A DNA stretch of 9,313 bases from Burkholderiaceae bacterium (GCA_017999135.1 JAGOBT010000090.1:1-9313); one strand, 5' to 3'. Counted from the stretch's first letter, positions 1-7,198 are shown. The notes: a model not told the origin generated them from the sequence alone. Numbers and translations: made by a program.

Positions 1-256
1 ACATGGCGCCGGCAGCCAGCGTCAGGATCAGCGCGCCGGGGATCGACAGCGCCGCCGCAGCCACGTAGGTGGCGAAGAACACGGCCGCGGTGGCCAGCGG
101 CTGCGCCTGCACCCGGGCCTGCAGCGCATCGCGGCTGGCCTTCAGGTTGTCCAGCGTCAGCAGCGCGCCCAGGTCGAAGTGGCGCCACGCCCAGGCCGCC
201 GCCAGCGCCAGGCCGGCCGCACCCGCCCACAGCAGCGCCTTGGATGGGCGGGCCAT
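1..256 (-). CDS. TVP38/TMEM64 family membrane protein, N-terminal part (runs off the left edge)
   Basis: This is the first 85 codons of a membrane protein whose 3' end lies beyond base 1. A hydrophobic segment spans about residues 7-24 and a second about 54-72. The second leads into SIPGALILTLAAGA (residues 71-84), the signature of the TVP38/TMEM64 (DedA/SNARE-associated) family, inner-membrane proteins of mostly unsettled transport or lipid-scrambling function. The ATG (256-254) shares one base with the TGA of the upstream radical SAM gene (TGATG), and AGAGG lies 7 bases before it (268-264), so the two are translationally coupled. Such proteins are, from general knowledge, frequent neighbours of ArsS-type genes. 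What this one moves or does cannot be told from the fragment. The family call is fairly sure. Confidence 0.85.
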   Translation of the reverse strand, partial: MARPSKALLWAGAAGLALAAAWAWRHFDLGALLTLDNLKASRDALQARVQAQPLATAAVFFATYVAAAALSIPGALILTLAAGAM

Positions 257-1275
257 CAGCGTGCCTCTTCCGTCTGGGGGGCCGCCGCGGCAGCAGCGCC
301 CGCCGCCACCGCGGGCTCGAGTGCGCCGCCGCAACTGCTGCCCTGGCCCGCCGTGCAGCCGTAGCAATGGTCGGCGATGCGGATGCCCTGCCCGGCTGGC
401 TGGTGCTGCAGCAGGTCGCGCAGATGCGGCCGCGCCAGGCCGTCCAGGTTGGCGCGCAGACCCAGCATCTGGTTGAAGTCGCAGTCGTACAGGTGGCCCT
501 GCCAATCGACACTCAGCAGGCTGCGGCACATCACCGTGTCGAGGTTCTCGGCCCGGTAGCTGCTGCGCAGCAGCTGCATGTAGTTGCCGAACGTGCCCAG
601 GCTGACCAGCGTGCTGCCAAAGCGCTGGATGGGCATGTTCGTCAGCGCGAACAGATGGTCGAAGCGGATGCCGAAGTGCTGCAGCAGCTCACGCTTGTAG
701 TCGGCCTCCAGCGGGCCCTGCGGCGGTGGCAGCACGGCGCCCTGCGGGTTGTAGACGAGATTGAGCACCAGGCCGCTGGCCTGGTCCCCATAGCCCAGCG
801 CATTGAGCTGGCGCAGGCCGGCGATGCTGCGGTCGAACACGCCGTCGCCGCGCTGGCGGTCGACGTTGGCCGGCGAGTAGCAAGGCAGTGACGCGGTGAT
901 CTCGACACCCTGCCCGGCCAGGAACGCGGCCAGGTCGTCCTGCCCCGGTTCGGACAGGATGGTCAGGTTGCAGCGGTCGATGACCCGCACCCCCGCCGCC
1001 CGGGCCTGGCGCACCAGGTCCCGAAAGTGCGGGTTCAGCTCCGGCGCACCACCGGTCAGGTCCAGCGTGCCGACGCGCCGCGTGCGCAGCACCTCCAGCA
1101 CCAGCGCCACCGTGTCACCGTTCATCATCTCGGTGCGTTGCGGGCTGGCTGCCACATGGCAGTGCAGGCAACTCTGGTTGCACTTGTAGCCCAGGTTGAC
1201 CTGGAGGGTGTCCAGCGATCGGCGCCGCATCGGCGGGAAATCGGTGGCGGCAAGCAGGGGAAGCGTGGGATGCAT
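256..1275 (-). CDS. arsS: ArsS-type radical SAM/Cys-rich domain protein (arsenosugar biosynthesis family)
   Basis: This 339-residue protein has a radical SAM core with the 4Fe-4S cysteines C32, C36 and C39 (CX3CX2C in KCNQSCLHC), the SAM-binding TGGAPE at 74-79, and a C-terminal Cys-rich (DUF3641-like) domain with C250, C265, C304, C307 and C315 (CYGC...GSSCGG). Characterised ArsS enzymes join a 5'-deoxyadenosyl group to dimethylated arsenic, making an arsenosugar precursor. That activity here is inferred from family membership, and no arsM methyltransferase is visible beside it. Some relatives carry selenocysteine in the C-terminal motif; here it is ordinary Cys. The Ala-rich tail (about 322-332) looks like lineage-specific padding. 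I chose ATG 1275 because residues before it are low-complexity, the reading starts as in relatives (leader, then LDTLQVNLGYKCNQSC), and a candidate promoter at 1318-1343 would leave upstream starts (ATG 1332, TTG 1365) inside or before the promoter. I see no clear Shine-Dalgarno. Confidence 0.9.
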   Translation of the reverse strand: MHPTLPLLAATDFPPMRRRSLDTLQVNLGYKCNQSCLHCHVAASPQRTEMMNGDTVALVLEVLRTRRVGTLDLTGGAPELNPHFRDLVRQARAAGVRVIDRCNLTILSEPGQDDLAAFLAGQGVEITASLPCYSPANVDRQRGDGVFDRSIAGLRQLNALGYGDQASGLVLNLVYNPQGAVLPPPQGPLEADYKRELLQHFGIRFDHLFALTNMPIQRFGSTLVSLGTFGNYMQLLRSSYRAENLDTVMCRSLLSVDWQGHLYDCDFNQMLGLRANLDGLARPHLRDLLQHQPAGQGIRIADHCYGCTAGQGSSCGGALEPAVAAGAAAAAAPQTEEAR

Positions 1276-1317
1276 GGGCGGTGGGGGGGTCGTCGAGGCA
1301 GGCGCCGATGCCCGTGA

Positions 1318-1343
1318 TTCGCGGGCCGGCATGAAATGGTTAC
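1318..1343 (-). promoter_or_regulatory. Candidate SigF/ECF16-type promoter for arsS-TVP38
   Basis: Read on the minus strand, GTAACC (1343-1338) is followed after exactly 16 bases by CGAA (1321-1318). This equals the promoter consensus of Caulobacter SigF, the sigma factor regulated by NrsF, as I remember it. Transcription would begin near 1311-1313, leaving a leader of about 36 bases before the arsS ATG at 1275. The gene for a matching sigma factor lies next door, in the opposite direction. The spacing and position are seen in the sequence; the function is inferred. Confidence 0.6.
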
Positions 1344-1500
1344 AGCTGGCACAGCATGCACGCAATGCGACGGCGGCGTGAAAAGCCTGCCATGGCGGCC
1401 CGCTTGGCGCCGCGGCGGCCGGTGCGCGGGCGCTGGCACGGCAGAATCCGCCCGCCGTGCCCGCGGTGCGGGCTGCCCGCCGCCGCTGGTGCAGCCCGGT

Positions 1501-1526
1501 GTAACCAAAGGACCCCGAGCCACGAC
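1501..1526 (+). promoter_or_regulatory. Second GTAACC-N16-CGA motif, at the sigma factor start (possible autoregulatory promoter)
   Basis: GTAACC (1501-1506) is followed after 16 bases by CGAC (1523-1526), one mismatch from the CGAA of the divergent copy. It lies directly before the ATG at 1527 of the sigma gene, so a transcript from it would start a few bases inside the reading frame and lack that start codon. Either the motif is not a promoter, it is used in another way, or translation from this transcript starts further in. The motif itself is plain; its role is doubtful. Confidence 0.35.
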
Positions 1527-2126
1527 ATGCCTGTTGACGCCCGCCACGGCGAGTTCGAGTCCGCCCTCAAGCCGTTGTGGCTGCGTGCGCAATCGGGTGA
1601 CGACGCTGCCTACCGGCAATGCCTGGGGTGGCTGGCCACCCGGCTGCGCGGGTATCTCAAGCGCCGCCTGTCCGGCTTGCCGGACGAGGTGGAGGATCTG
1701 GTTCAGGAGACGCTGTTGGCCCTGCATCTGCAACGTGGCACCTACGACCCGGCACTGCCCGTCAGCGCCTGGGCGCTGGCCATTGCCCGGCACAAGCTGG
1801 TCGACCTGTGGCGCCGGCGCGGCCGCCGCGACCACCTGCACGACGCCATCGACGACGTCGACGAGCAGCTGCTGGCGGCCGAACCCGACGACGGTGGCGC
1901 GCGGCGCGATCTGGACGTGCTGTTCGACGCCTTGCCGCCCGCACAGCAGCAGGCCATCCGGCTGACCAAGCTCGAGGGACTGTCGGTGGCCGAGGCGGCC
2001 GCACACACCGGCGCGTCGGAATCGGCCATCAAGGTGCAGGTGCACCGCGGGCTCAAGCGCCTGGCGGCGCTGGTGCGCTCGGCCGATGGGCGCTTGGACG
2101 CGCCCAGACAAGGACTGGACGGATGA
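1527..2126 (+). CDS. ECF-type RNA polymerase sigma factor (SigF/ECF16-like), partner of NrsF
   Basis: This 199-residue sigma-70 family protein contains only regions 2 and 4. Region 2 spans about residues 18-100, with DLVQETLLALHLQR at 57-70 and the WALAIARHKLVDLWRRR core-binding and -10-recognition stretch at 82-98. Region 4 spans about 133-182, with the helix-turn-helix LEGLSVAEAAAHTGASESAIKVQVHRG. It directs RNA polymerase to a small regulon when its anti-sigma factor releases it. The next gene overlaps it by four bases (ATGA) and encodes an NrsF protein, which places it with Caulobacter SigF, known to respond to chromate, cadmium and oxidative stress. I chose ATG 1527 because the frame before it (from 1356) is low-complexity and overlaps the divergent promoter region; AAGGA at 1508-1512 is rather far upstream (14 bases). 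Family and pairing are sure; the inducing signal is not visible. Confidence 0.92.
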   Translation: MPVDARHGEFESALKPLWLRAQSGDDAAYRQCLGWLATRLRGYLKRRLSGLPDEVEDLVQETLLALHLQRGTYDPALPVSAWALAIARHKLVDLWRRRGRRDHLHDAIDDVDEQLLAAEPDDGGARRDLDVLFDALPPAQQQAIRLTKLEGLSVAEAAAHTGASESAIKVQVHRGLKRLAALVRSADGRLDAPRQGLDG

Positions 2127-2758
2127 AGACCGACACGCTGATCGACATGCTGGCCCGCAACGCCGGGCCGGCGCCGCGCGCACTGGCGGCGCGGCGCCTG
2201 TCGCCGGCCGCCCTGGCCGGGCTGGTGGTGAGTGCGCTGGCCGCGGTGGCCTGGTTCGGCGCCATCCCCGCGTCGATGTTTGCCACGGCCGTGCCGTGGA
2301 CCAAGATGGCCTACGCCGGTGCCATGGCACTGGCCGCCGGCTGGCTGACTGCCCAGCTGGCGCGCCCGGCAGCGCCGCTGCGGCGGCCGCAGCGCGCCAC
2401 GGCCGCGGTGGTGGTGGCCATGGCCGTGGTGGGTGGGGCGTCCCTGCTGGCCGAGCCGGCGGGCGGCCGGCTGCCGGCGCTGCTGGGCCATTCCTGGTCC
2501 AGCTGCCCGTGGAGCGTGCTGGCGTTGTCGCTGCCGGGCCTGGCCGCTGCGCTGTGGGCGGTGCGCGGCCTGGCGCCGACCCGGCCCCGCGCGGCCGGGT
2601 TTGCGGCGGGCCTGATGGCCGGGTCGGTGGGGGCGTTCGGCTATTCGCTGTCATGTCCGGAAGCCTCGTCTGCCTTCGTCGCGCTGTGGTACACGCTGGG
2701 CATTGCCTTGACGGGCGCAGTTGGCGCGTTGCTGGGGCCCCGCGTCCTGCGCTGGTAA
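2123..2758 (+). CDS. nrsF: NrsF (DUF1109) family membrane anti-sigma factor
   Basis: This 211-residue protein is almost wholly hydrophobic, with about six membrane segments (roughly 30-48, 60-80, 92-110, 130-147, 157-174, 187-204). The family signature is clear: GHSWSSCPW around 122-130, the Arg/Pro-rich loop near 148-156, GYSLSCPEAS around 173-182, WYTLG at 189-193 and a terminal LRW. NrsF proteins hold their ECF sigma factor at the inner membrane. Two conserved cysteines, recalled as C131 and C181 in Caulobacter, are needed for release, and C128 and C178 here are the only cysteines and have the same 50-residue spacing. This supports a thiol- or metal-sensing function. Its ATG overlaps the sigma gene's TGA (ATGA at 2123-2126), so the two are made together. 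The pairing is well supported; the sensed agent is inferred. Confidence 0.9.
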   Translation: MKTDTLIDMLARNAGPAPRALAARRLSPAALAGLVVSALAAVAWFGAIPASMFATAVPWTKMAYAGAMALAAGWLTAQLARPAAPLRRPQRATAAVVVAMAVVGGASLLAEPAGGRLPALLGHSWSSCPWSVLALSLPGLAAALWAVRGLAPTRPRAAGFAAGLMAGSVGAFGYSLSCPEASSAFVALWYTLGIALTGAVGALLGPRVLRW

Positions 2759-2979
2759 ATCCCGGGCAGTGGCCCTGGATCGGCCAAGCCACCGCACGGC
2801 ATGCGCCGCCCGGCCGCGCCACGGCACTGACCCACCACGCCCCGGCAGCTTGACCAGCGTGGCTGCAGACACCGCGTGCAACCCTGCCATGCGCCGGCAC
2901 TTGCCAGCGCCGCCGCCTGCACGCACAGTGGCGCCCGCGGCCTGCGCAGTGCGGCCGCCCCCACCTGACAGGACCCCCG
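2759..2979 (+). other. Intergenic gap between nrsF and the cupin gene
   Basis: This 221-bp stretch holds no reading frame I can support. A short inverted repeat TGGCC/GGCCA lies just after nrsF but has a five-pair stem and no T-run, so I do not call it a terminator. TTGACC at 2850-2855 resembles a -35 box but has no convincing -10 partner. AGGA at 2970-2973, six bases before the ATG at 2980, is a good ribosome binding site for the cupin gene. Its length suggests that the cupin has its own promoter, which I cannot locate. Confidence 0.5.
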
Positions 2980-3525
2980 ATGAACATGACCACCCCGCCC
3001 GCGCGCGACCCCCATGGCCCGGCCGGCTTTGCCGGCGGCCAGCCCTTCGGCCTGGTGCCCGAGATGGTGCACGGCGGCGCCTTGTCGAACAGCCTGCAGG
3101 ACGACGCGCTGTGGGTGCCGCAGAGTGAAGGCGTGTGGTTCAAGCCGCTGATGCTCAACGTCAGCCAGGGCTACTTCGTCAACCTGCTGCGGGTGCGCAA
3201 GGCAGGCGTGCTGTCCTGCCACCGCCACACCGGGCCGGTGCACGCCTTCGTGCTGAAGGGCCGCTGGTACTACCTGGAGCACGACTGGGTGGCCGAGGAA
3301 GGCAGCTACGCCTTCGAGCCCCCGGGCGAGATCCACACCCTGTACGTGCCGCCCGATGTGCCGGAGATGATCACGCTGTTCCACGCCACCGGCGGCTATG
3401 TCTACATCGATGCTGCCGGCAACCCGGTGGGCTATGAAGACGTGTTCAGCAAGATCGAACACGCCCGCAAGCACTACGCCGCCATCGGCCTGGGCGCCGA
3501 CCACGTGCAGCGCTTCATCCGCTGA
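2980..3525 (+). CDS. Cupin of the 2,4'-dihydroxyacetophenone dioxygenase family
   Basis: This 181-residue single-domain cupin resembles the 2,4'-dihydroxyacetophenone dioxygenase (DAD) family, non-heme iron enzymes that cleave a C-C bond beside a ketone to give a carboxylic acid and formate. Cupin motif 1 spans about 76-94 with H81 and H83; the usual Glu position is taken by H88. Motif 2 is at 108-119 (PPGEIH) with H119. E100 or H101 could supply a further ligand. Length agrees with the family. The ATG at 2980 has AGGA six bases upstream. It lies 221 bp after nrsF on the same strand and faces the end of garD across 33 bp, so it is not part of the aldarate operon. No other gene for aromatic ketone breakdown is present, so the substrate is unknown. 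It could equally be a ChrR-like or other small-molecule cupin. Confidence 0.8.
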   Translation: MNMTTPPARDPHGPAGFAGGQPFGLVPEMVHGGALSNSLQDDALWVPQSEGVWFKPLMLNVSQGYFVNLLRVRKAGVLSCHRHTGPVHAFVLKGRWYYLEHDWVAEEGSYAFEPPGEIHTLYVPPDVPEMITLFHATGGYVYIDAAGNPVGYEDVFSKIEHARKHYAAIGLGADHVQRFIR

Positions 3526-3558
3526 CGGGCGGCGCCAGCTGCGGCGTGCGGTGGTTGC

Positions 3559-5130
3559 TCAGGTCACCGGCGCCGGGTTGAACAGCACCAGCGCGTTGTG
3601 CAGCTTCCACTGCTCGGCCCAGGTGCGCTGGCGCCCGCTGGCCACGTCCAGCAGCAGGTGGAACAGCTGCCAGCCGACTTGCTCGATGGTCTGCGTGCCG
3701 TCGGCGATGGTGCCGGCGTTCACGTCCATCAGGTCGTGCCAGCGGCGGGCCAGGTCGGTGCGGGTGGCCACCTTGACCACCGGCACCTCGGCCAGGCCGT
3801 AGGGGGTGCCGCGGCCGGTGGTGAACACATGCAGGTTCATGCCGGCGGCCAGCTGCAGCGTGCCGCAGATGAAATCACTGGCCGGCGTGGCGCAATAGGC
3901 CAGACCCTTGCCGCGCAGGCGCTCGCCAGGCGGCACCACGTGGCGGATCGGCGCGCTGCCGCTCTTGACGATCGAGCCCATCGCCTTCTCGACGATGTTG
4001 CTCAGCCCGCCAGCCTTGTTGCCCGGCGTGGTGTTGGCGCTGCGGTCGGCGCCGCCGCGCTGCAGGTAGGCGTCGTACCAGGCCATCTCGCGCACCAGGG
4101 CCTCGGCAACGTCGGTTGACGCGGCGCGGGCGGTCAGCTGGGCGATGCCGTCGCGCACCTCGGTGGTCTCGCTGAACAGCACGCTGGCGCCGGCACGCAC
4201 CAGCAGGTCGGTGCAGAAACCCACCGCCGGGTTGGCAGTGACGCCGCTGAAGGCATCGCTGCCACCGCATTGCACGCCGACCACCAGTTCGCTGGCGGGC
4301 ACGGTGGTGCGGCGGCGGGCGTTCAGGCGCTGCAGGTGCACATCGGCCTGGCGCACGATGCTGTCGACCATCGACATGAAGCCGACATGGGCGTTGTCCT
4401 GCAGGCAGACCACGTCCAGCTGGGGATCTTCGGCGGCCCGCTCGTCGCGGATCGCGAACGAGCCCGGCGGCAGCAGCCGATCGGGCTGCAGCTTCTCGCA
4501 GCCCAGGCTGACCACCATCACCTCACCGCCGAAGTTGGGGTTCAGGCTGATGTGGCGCAGCGTGCGGATCGGCACCGCCGCATCGGGCGCGTCGATGGCC
4601 ACGCCGCAGCCGTAGCCGTGCGCCAGCGCCACCACGCCGTCGACATGCGGGTAGCGCGGCAGCAGCTCGGCACGGATGCGCTGCACCGCAAAGTCGACCA
4701 CGCCCGCCACGCACTGCACCGTCTGGGTGATGGCCAGCAGGTTGCGCGTGCCCACCGAGCCATCGGCATTGCGGTAGCCCTCGAAGGTGTAGCCGTCCAG
4801 CGGCGGCAGATCAGGCGCCGGGGCCGTGGCCATCGGCAGGTCGACCAGACCGCGGGCATCGGGCATCTTCAGCAGCCGCTCGTGCACCCAGCGGCCGGCT
4901 TCGATGTGCTTCAGCGCATGGCCGATCGGGATGCCGTAGCGCAGCACCGGCGCGCCGGCGGGGATGTCGACCAAGGCAACCTTGTGGCCTTGCGGCACGC
5001 GGTCGCGCAGCACCAGGCCGGCACCGGGATCGTTGACCAGCGTCGTGCCCGCGTCCAGCCCGCCGTCATTGCCCACAATGGCCACGTTGTCGGCCGGGTG
5101 CATGCGGATGGTGTGGGGAACGGCGGTCAT
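3559..5130 (-). CDS. garD: Galactarate dehydratase (GarD, UxaA superfamily)
   Basis: GarD removes water from galactarate (meso-galactaric acid) to give 5-keto-4-deoxy-D-glucarate. The 523-residue product has the same length as E. coli GarD as I remember it and matches it almost throughout. An N-terminal SAF-like domain ends in [12 protein letters not shown] (about 46-57). The main domain follows, with [16 protein letters not shown] (113-128), [12 protein letters not shown] (194-205), [18 protein letters not shown] (287-304), [10 protein letters not shown] (436-445) and the ending LFNPAPVT. GarD enzymes need a divalent metal such as iron. I chose ATG 5130, 16 bases after the stop of the preceding dehydratase gene, over a TTG at 5145 because it gives the family length; a Shine-Dalgarno is not obvious. 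It is the last gene of the aldarate operon. The identification is firm. Confidence 0.96.
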   Translation of the reverse strand: MTAVPHTIRMHPADNVAIVGNDGGLDAGTTLVNDPGAGLVLRDRVPQGHKVALVDIPAGAPVLRYGIPIGHALKHIEAGRWVHERLLKMPDARGLVDLPMATAPAPDLPPLDGYTFEGYRNADGSVGTRNLLAITQTVQCVAGVVDFAVQRIRAELLPRYPHVDGVVALAHGYGCGVAIDAPDAAVPIRTLRHISLNPNFGGEVMVVSLGCEKLQPDRLLPPGSFAIRDERAAEDPQLDVVCLQDNAHVGFMSMVDSIVRQADVHLQRLNARRRTTVPASELVVGVQCGGSDAFSGVTANPAVGFCTDLLVRAGASVLFSETTEVRDGIAQLTARAASTDVAEALVREMAWYDAYLQRGGADRSANTTPGNKAGGLSNIVEKAMGSIVKSGSAPIRHVVPPGERLRGKGLAYCATPASDFICGTLQLAAGMNLHVFTTGRGTPYGLAEVPVVKVATRTDLARRWHDLMDVNAGTIADGTQTIEQVGWQLFHLLLDVASGRQRTWAEQWKLHNALVLFNPAPVT

Positions 5131-5146
5131 GGCAGCAGTGTGCAAT

Positions 5147-6277
5147 TTAGGGACGAACGCCGAACTCGGCCGTCTGCCGCGTCCAGGCGCGGGCCTGGTC
5201 GCTCAAGCTCAGACCCAGGCCCGGCCGCGTGGGCACCTGGATGCGGCCGTCGGCGATCTGCAGCCGCTCGTTGAACAGCGGCTCCAGCCAGTCGAAATGT
5301 TCCACCCAAGGCTCAGTGGGGTAGGCGGCGGCCAGGTGCACATGCAGCTCCATCGCGAAGTGCGGCGCCAGCATCAGGCCGGCTGCGTCGGCCTGGGCCG
5401 CGATCTTCAAGAACGGCGTGATGCCGCCCACGCGCGGTGCGTCGGGCATCAGGTAGTCGGCCGCGCCGTGGCGGATGAGGTCGCCGTGCTCGGCGGCGCT
5501 GGTCAGCATCTCGCCGGTGGCGATCGGCGTGTCGAACTGCGCGGCCAGCGCGGCATGGCCGGTGTGGTCGTAGGCATCCAGCGGCTCCTCGATCCACACC
5601 AGGTTGAAATCCTCGAACACACGGCACATGCGCTGGGCGGTGGGGCGGTCCCACTGCTGGTTGGCATCGACCATCAGCGGCGCGTCATCGCCCAGGTGCT
5701 GGCGCACGGCTTCGACGCGGCGGATGTCCAGCGCCCTGTCGGGCTGGCCCACCTTGAGCTTGATGCCGCCGATGCCGCGTGCGCGCGAGGCGGCGGCGTT
5801 GACCAGCAGCTGATCCAGCGGCGTGTGCAGGAAGCCGCCCGACGTGTTGTAGCAGGCCACCGACGCGCGGTGGCTGCCCAGCAGCTTGGCCAGCGACAGG
5901 CCAGCGCGGCGGGCCTTCAGGTCGTACAGCGCCACGTCGAAGGCGCCGATGGCCTGGGTGGCCAGCCCGCTGCGCCCCGCCGACGCGCCGGCCCAGCACA
6001 GCTGCGTCCACAGCCGGGCGATGTCGTTCGGGTCTTCGCCGATCAGCGCTGGCGCCAGCTCGTGTGCGTGGGCAAACTGGCCGGGCCCGCCGGCGCGCTT
6101 GGCATAGCTGAAACCCAGGCCCTGGTGCCCGTCGGCTGACTGCAGCTCGACAAACAGCATCGCCACCTCGGTCATCGGCTTCTGCCGGCCGGTCAGCACC
6201 TTGGCGTCGCTGATCGGGTTGGCCAGCGGCAGCGTGCAGGCCGACAGCCGCAGCCAGGCGATGCGGTCGGCACTCAA
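5147..6277 (-). CDS. L-talarate/galactarate dehydratase (enolase superfamily)
   Basis: This 376-residue mandelate racemase-group enzyme resembles Salmonella TalrD/GalrD, which dehydrates L-talarate and galactarate to 5-keto-4-deoxy-D-glucarate and also epimerises them. The N-terminal capping domain (about 1-125) contains [15 protein letters not shown] and [13 protein letters not shown]. In the barrel I see the KxK bases K173/K175, Mg2+ ligands D204, E230 and E256, and catalytic H306 (APHFAMELH). With a constant offset these match K195/K197, D226, E252, E278 and H328 of the Salmonella enzyme. No ATG exists before the conserved N-terminus. The start is TTG 6277, which overlaps the garR stop (TTGA) and has the strong site AAGGTGGT six bases upstream. 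With garD it gives two unrelated galactarate dehydratases in one operon. Confidence 0.93.
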   Translation of the reverse strand: MSADRIAWLRLSACTLPLANPISDAKVLTGRQKPMTEVAMLFVELQSADGHQGLGFSYAKRAGGPGQFAHAHELAPALIGEDPNDIARLWTQLCWAGASAGRSGLATQAIGAFDVALYDLKARRAGLSLAKLLGSHRASVACYNTSGGFLHTPLDQLLVNAAASRARGIGGIKLKVGQPDRALDIRRVEAVRQHLGDDAPLMVDANQQWDRPTAQRMCRVFEDFNLVWIEEPLDAYDHTGHAALAAQFDTPIATGEMLTSAAEHGDLIRHGAADYLMPDAPRVGGITPFLKIAAQADAAGLMLAPHFAMELHVHLAAAYPTEPWVEHFDWLEPLFNERLQIADGRIQVPTRPGLGLSLSDQARAWTRQTAEFGVRP

Positions 6278-7167
6278 GCGTCGACCACCTTGTGGTGGGC
6301 CATGGTCTCCAGGGCTTGCACCAGGGCCGAGTGGTCCAGGTCGGCCAGGCCCTGCGCGGCGCACACCTGCATCAGCTGGGCGGCGCCGGCCGTCTGCGGC
6401 AAGGCCACGCCGAGCTCACGCGCGCCCTGCAGCGCCAGGTTCAGGTCCTTCTGGTGCAGCCGGATGCGGAAGCCCGGGTTGAAAGTGCGCTTGATCATGC
6501 GCTCGCCATGCACTTCCAGGATGCGGCTGCTGGCGAAGCCGCCCATCAGCGCCTGGCGCACCTTGGCGGGGTCGGCACCGGCCTTGCTGGCGAACAGCAG
6601 CGCCTCGCCCACGGCGGCGATGTTCAGCGCCACGATGATCTGGTTGGCCACCTTCGTGGTCTGGCCGTCGCCATTGCCGCCCACCAGGGTGATGTTCTTG
6701 CCCATCAGCTGCAGCAGCGGCAGCACGCGGTCGAACACGGCCTGCTCGGCACCGCACATGATGGTGAGGCTGGCGGCCTTGGCACCCACCTCGCCACCGG
6801 ACACCGGCGCGTCGACATAGTCGGCGCCCAGCGCATTGATCTTTGCGGCGAAGGCCTTGGTGGCCATCGGCGAGATGCTGCTCATGTCGACCACCACCTT
6901 GCGGGTACCCTGCGCTGGCAGCGCCTCGGCCACGCCGCCAGCGCCGAACAGCACCTGCTCCACATCGGGCGTGTCCGGCACCATCAGGAACACCACCTCG
7001 GCCTGGCGCGCCACCTCGGCGGCATTGGCACAGCGCAAGGCGCTGGTGGACGCCACCGCCTCGGGCAGCTTGCTGCGGGTGGTGACGAAGAGCTGGTGGC
7101 CAGCATTGAGCAGGTGCAGCGCCATCGGCGTGCCCATGATGCCCAGGCCGATGAATCCGACGTTCAT
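6274..7167 (-). CDS. garR: 2-hydroxy-3-oxopropionate (tartronate semialdehyde) reductase
   Basis: GarR reduces tartronate semialdehyde to D-glycerate with NAD(P)H, the last step of aldarate breakdown before glycerate kinase. The 297-residue product is near the length of E. coli GarR (294). It shows the Rossmann motif GFIGLGIMGTPMA at 4-16, the substrate-binding DAPVSGGEVGA at 119-129, and catalytic Lys172 in GQTTKVANQ, followed by the all-alpha C-terminal domain with K240 in HQKDLNLAL. All features of the beta-hydroxyacid dehydrogenase family are present. The ATG at 7167 has AAGGA about ten bases upstream; the open frame before it is intergenic. It follows the aldolase gene by 31 bp and overlaps the next gene by four. 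A related 3-hydroxyisobutyrate-type activity is possible, but the context makes GarR the best choice. Confidence 0.92.
   Translation of the reverse strand: MNVGFIGLGIMGTPMALHLLNAGHQLFVTTRSKLPEAVASTSALRCANAAEVARQAEVVFLMVPDTPDVEQVLFGAGGVAEALPAQGTRKVVVDMSSISPMATKAFAAKINALGADYVDAPVSGGEVGAKAASLTIMCGAEQAVFDRVLPLLQLMGKNITLVGGNGDGQTTKVANQIIVALNIAAVGEALLFASKAGADPAKVRQALMGGFASSRILEVHGERMIKRTFNPGFRIRLHQKDLNLALQGARELGVALPQTAGAAQLMQVCAAQGLADLDHSALVQALETMAHHKVVDA
6284..6291 (-). promoter_or_regulatory. Ribosome binding site that decides the TTG start of the talarate dehydratase
   Basis: AAGGTGGT on the minus strand (6291-6284) is close to a perfect anti-16S match and lies six bases before TTG 6277. It is embedded in the last codons of garR (Lys-Val-Val-Asp-Ala-stop), so translation of the two genes is probably coupled. 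It settles an otherwise ambiguous start, since in-frame codons further upstream are within garR. Confidence 0.75.
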
Positions 7168-7198
7168 GGGGGTGTGGTCCTTGGTTGGAAAGGTGGAA

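Noticed and set aside
1276..1365. Longer N-terminus for the radical SAM protein from TTG 1365 or ATG 1332
   Set aside because: The extra residues are not like the family, and the candidate promoter overlaps these codons.
2766..2790. Inverted repeat after nrsF as a terminator
   Set aside because: The stem is about five pairs and there is no run of T after it.
2850..2879. TTGACC as a -35 box of a housekeeping promoter for the cupin gene
   Set aside because: No A/T-rich -10 element occurs 16-18 bases downstream.
1125..3158. A 677-codon open frame on the minus strand across the sigma factor and NrsF genes
   Set aside because: It is a G+C-driven shadow: the product is rich in Arg, Pro and Ala without any domain, and it lies opposite two clear genes.
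3526..3558. Terminator between the convergent cupin and garD genes
   Set aside because: Only four- or five-base G+C-rich complementarities are visible in the 33 bp and no T-run; I cannot support a hairpin.
5131..5145. TTG 5145 as the start of garD
   Set aside because: ATG 5130 gives the length of E. coli GarD, and the TTG would sit almost on the preceding stop codon.
4270..6139. Long plus-strand frames opposite garD and the talarate dehydratase
   Set aside because: They are His/Gln/Arg/Ala-rich antisense frames typical of G+C-rich DNA, with no recognisable domain.
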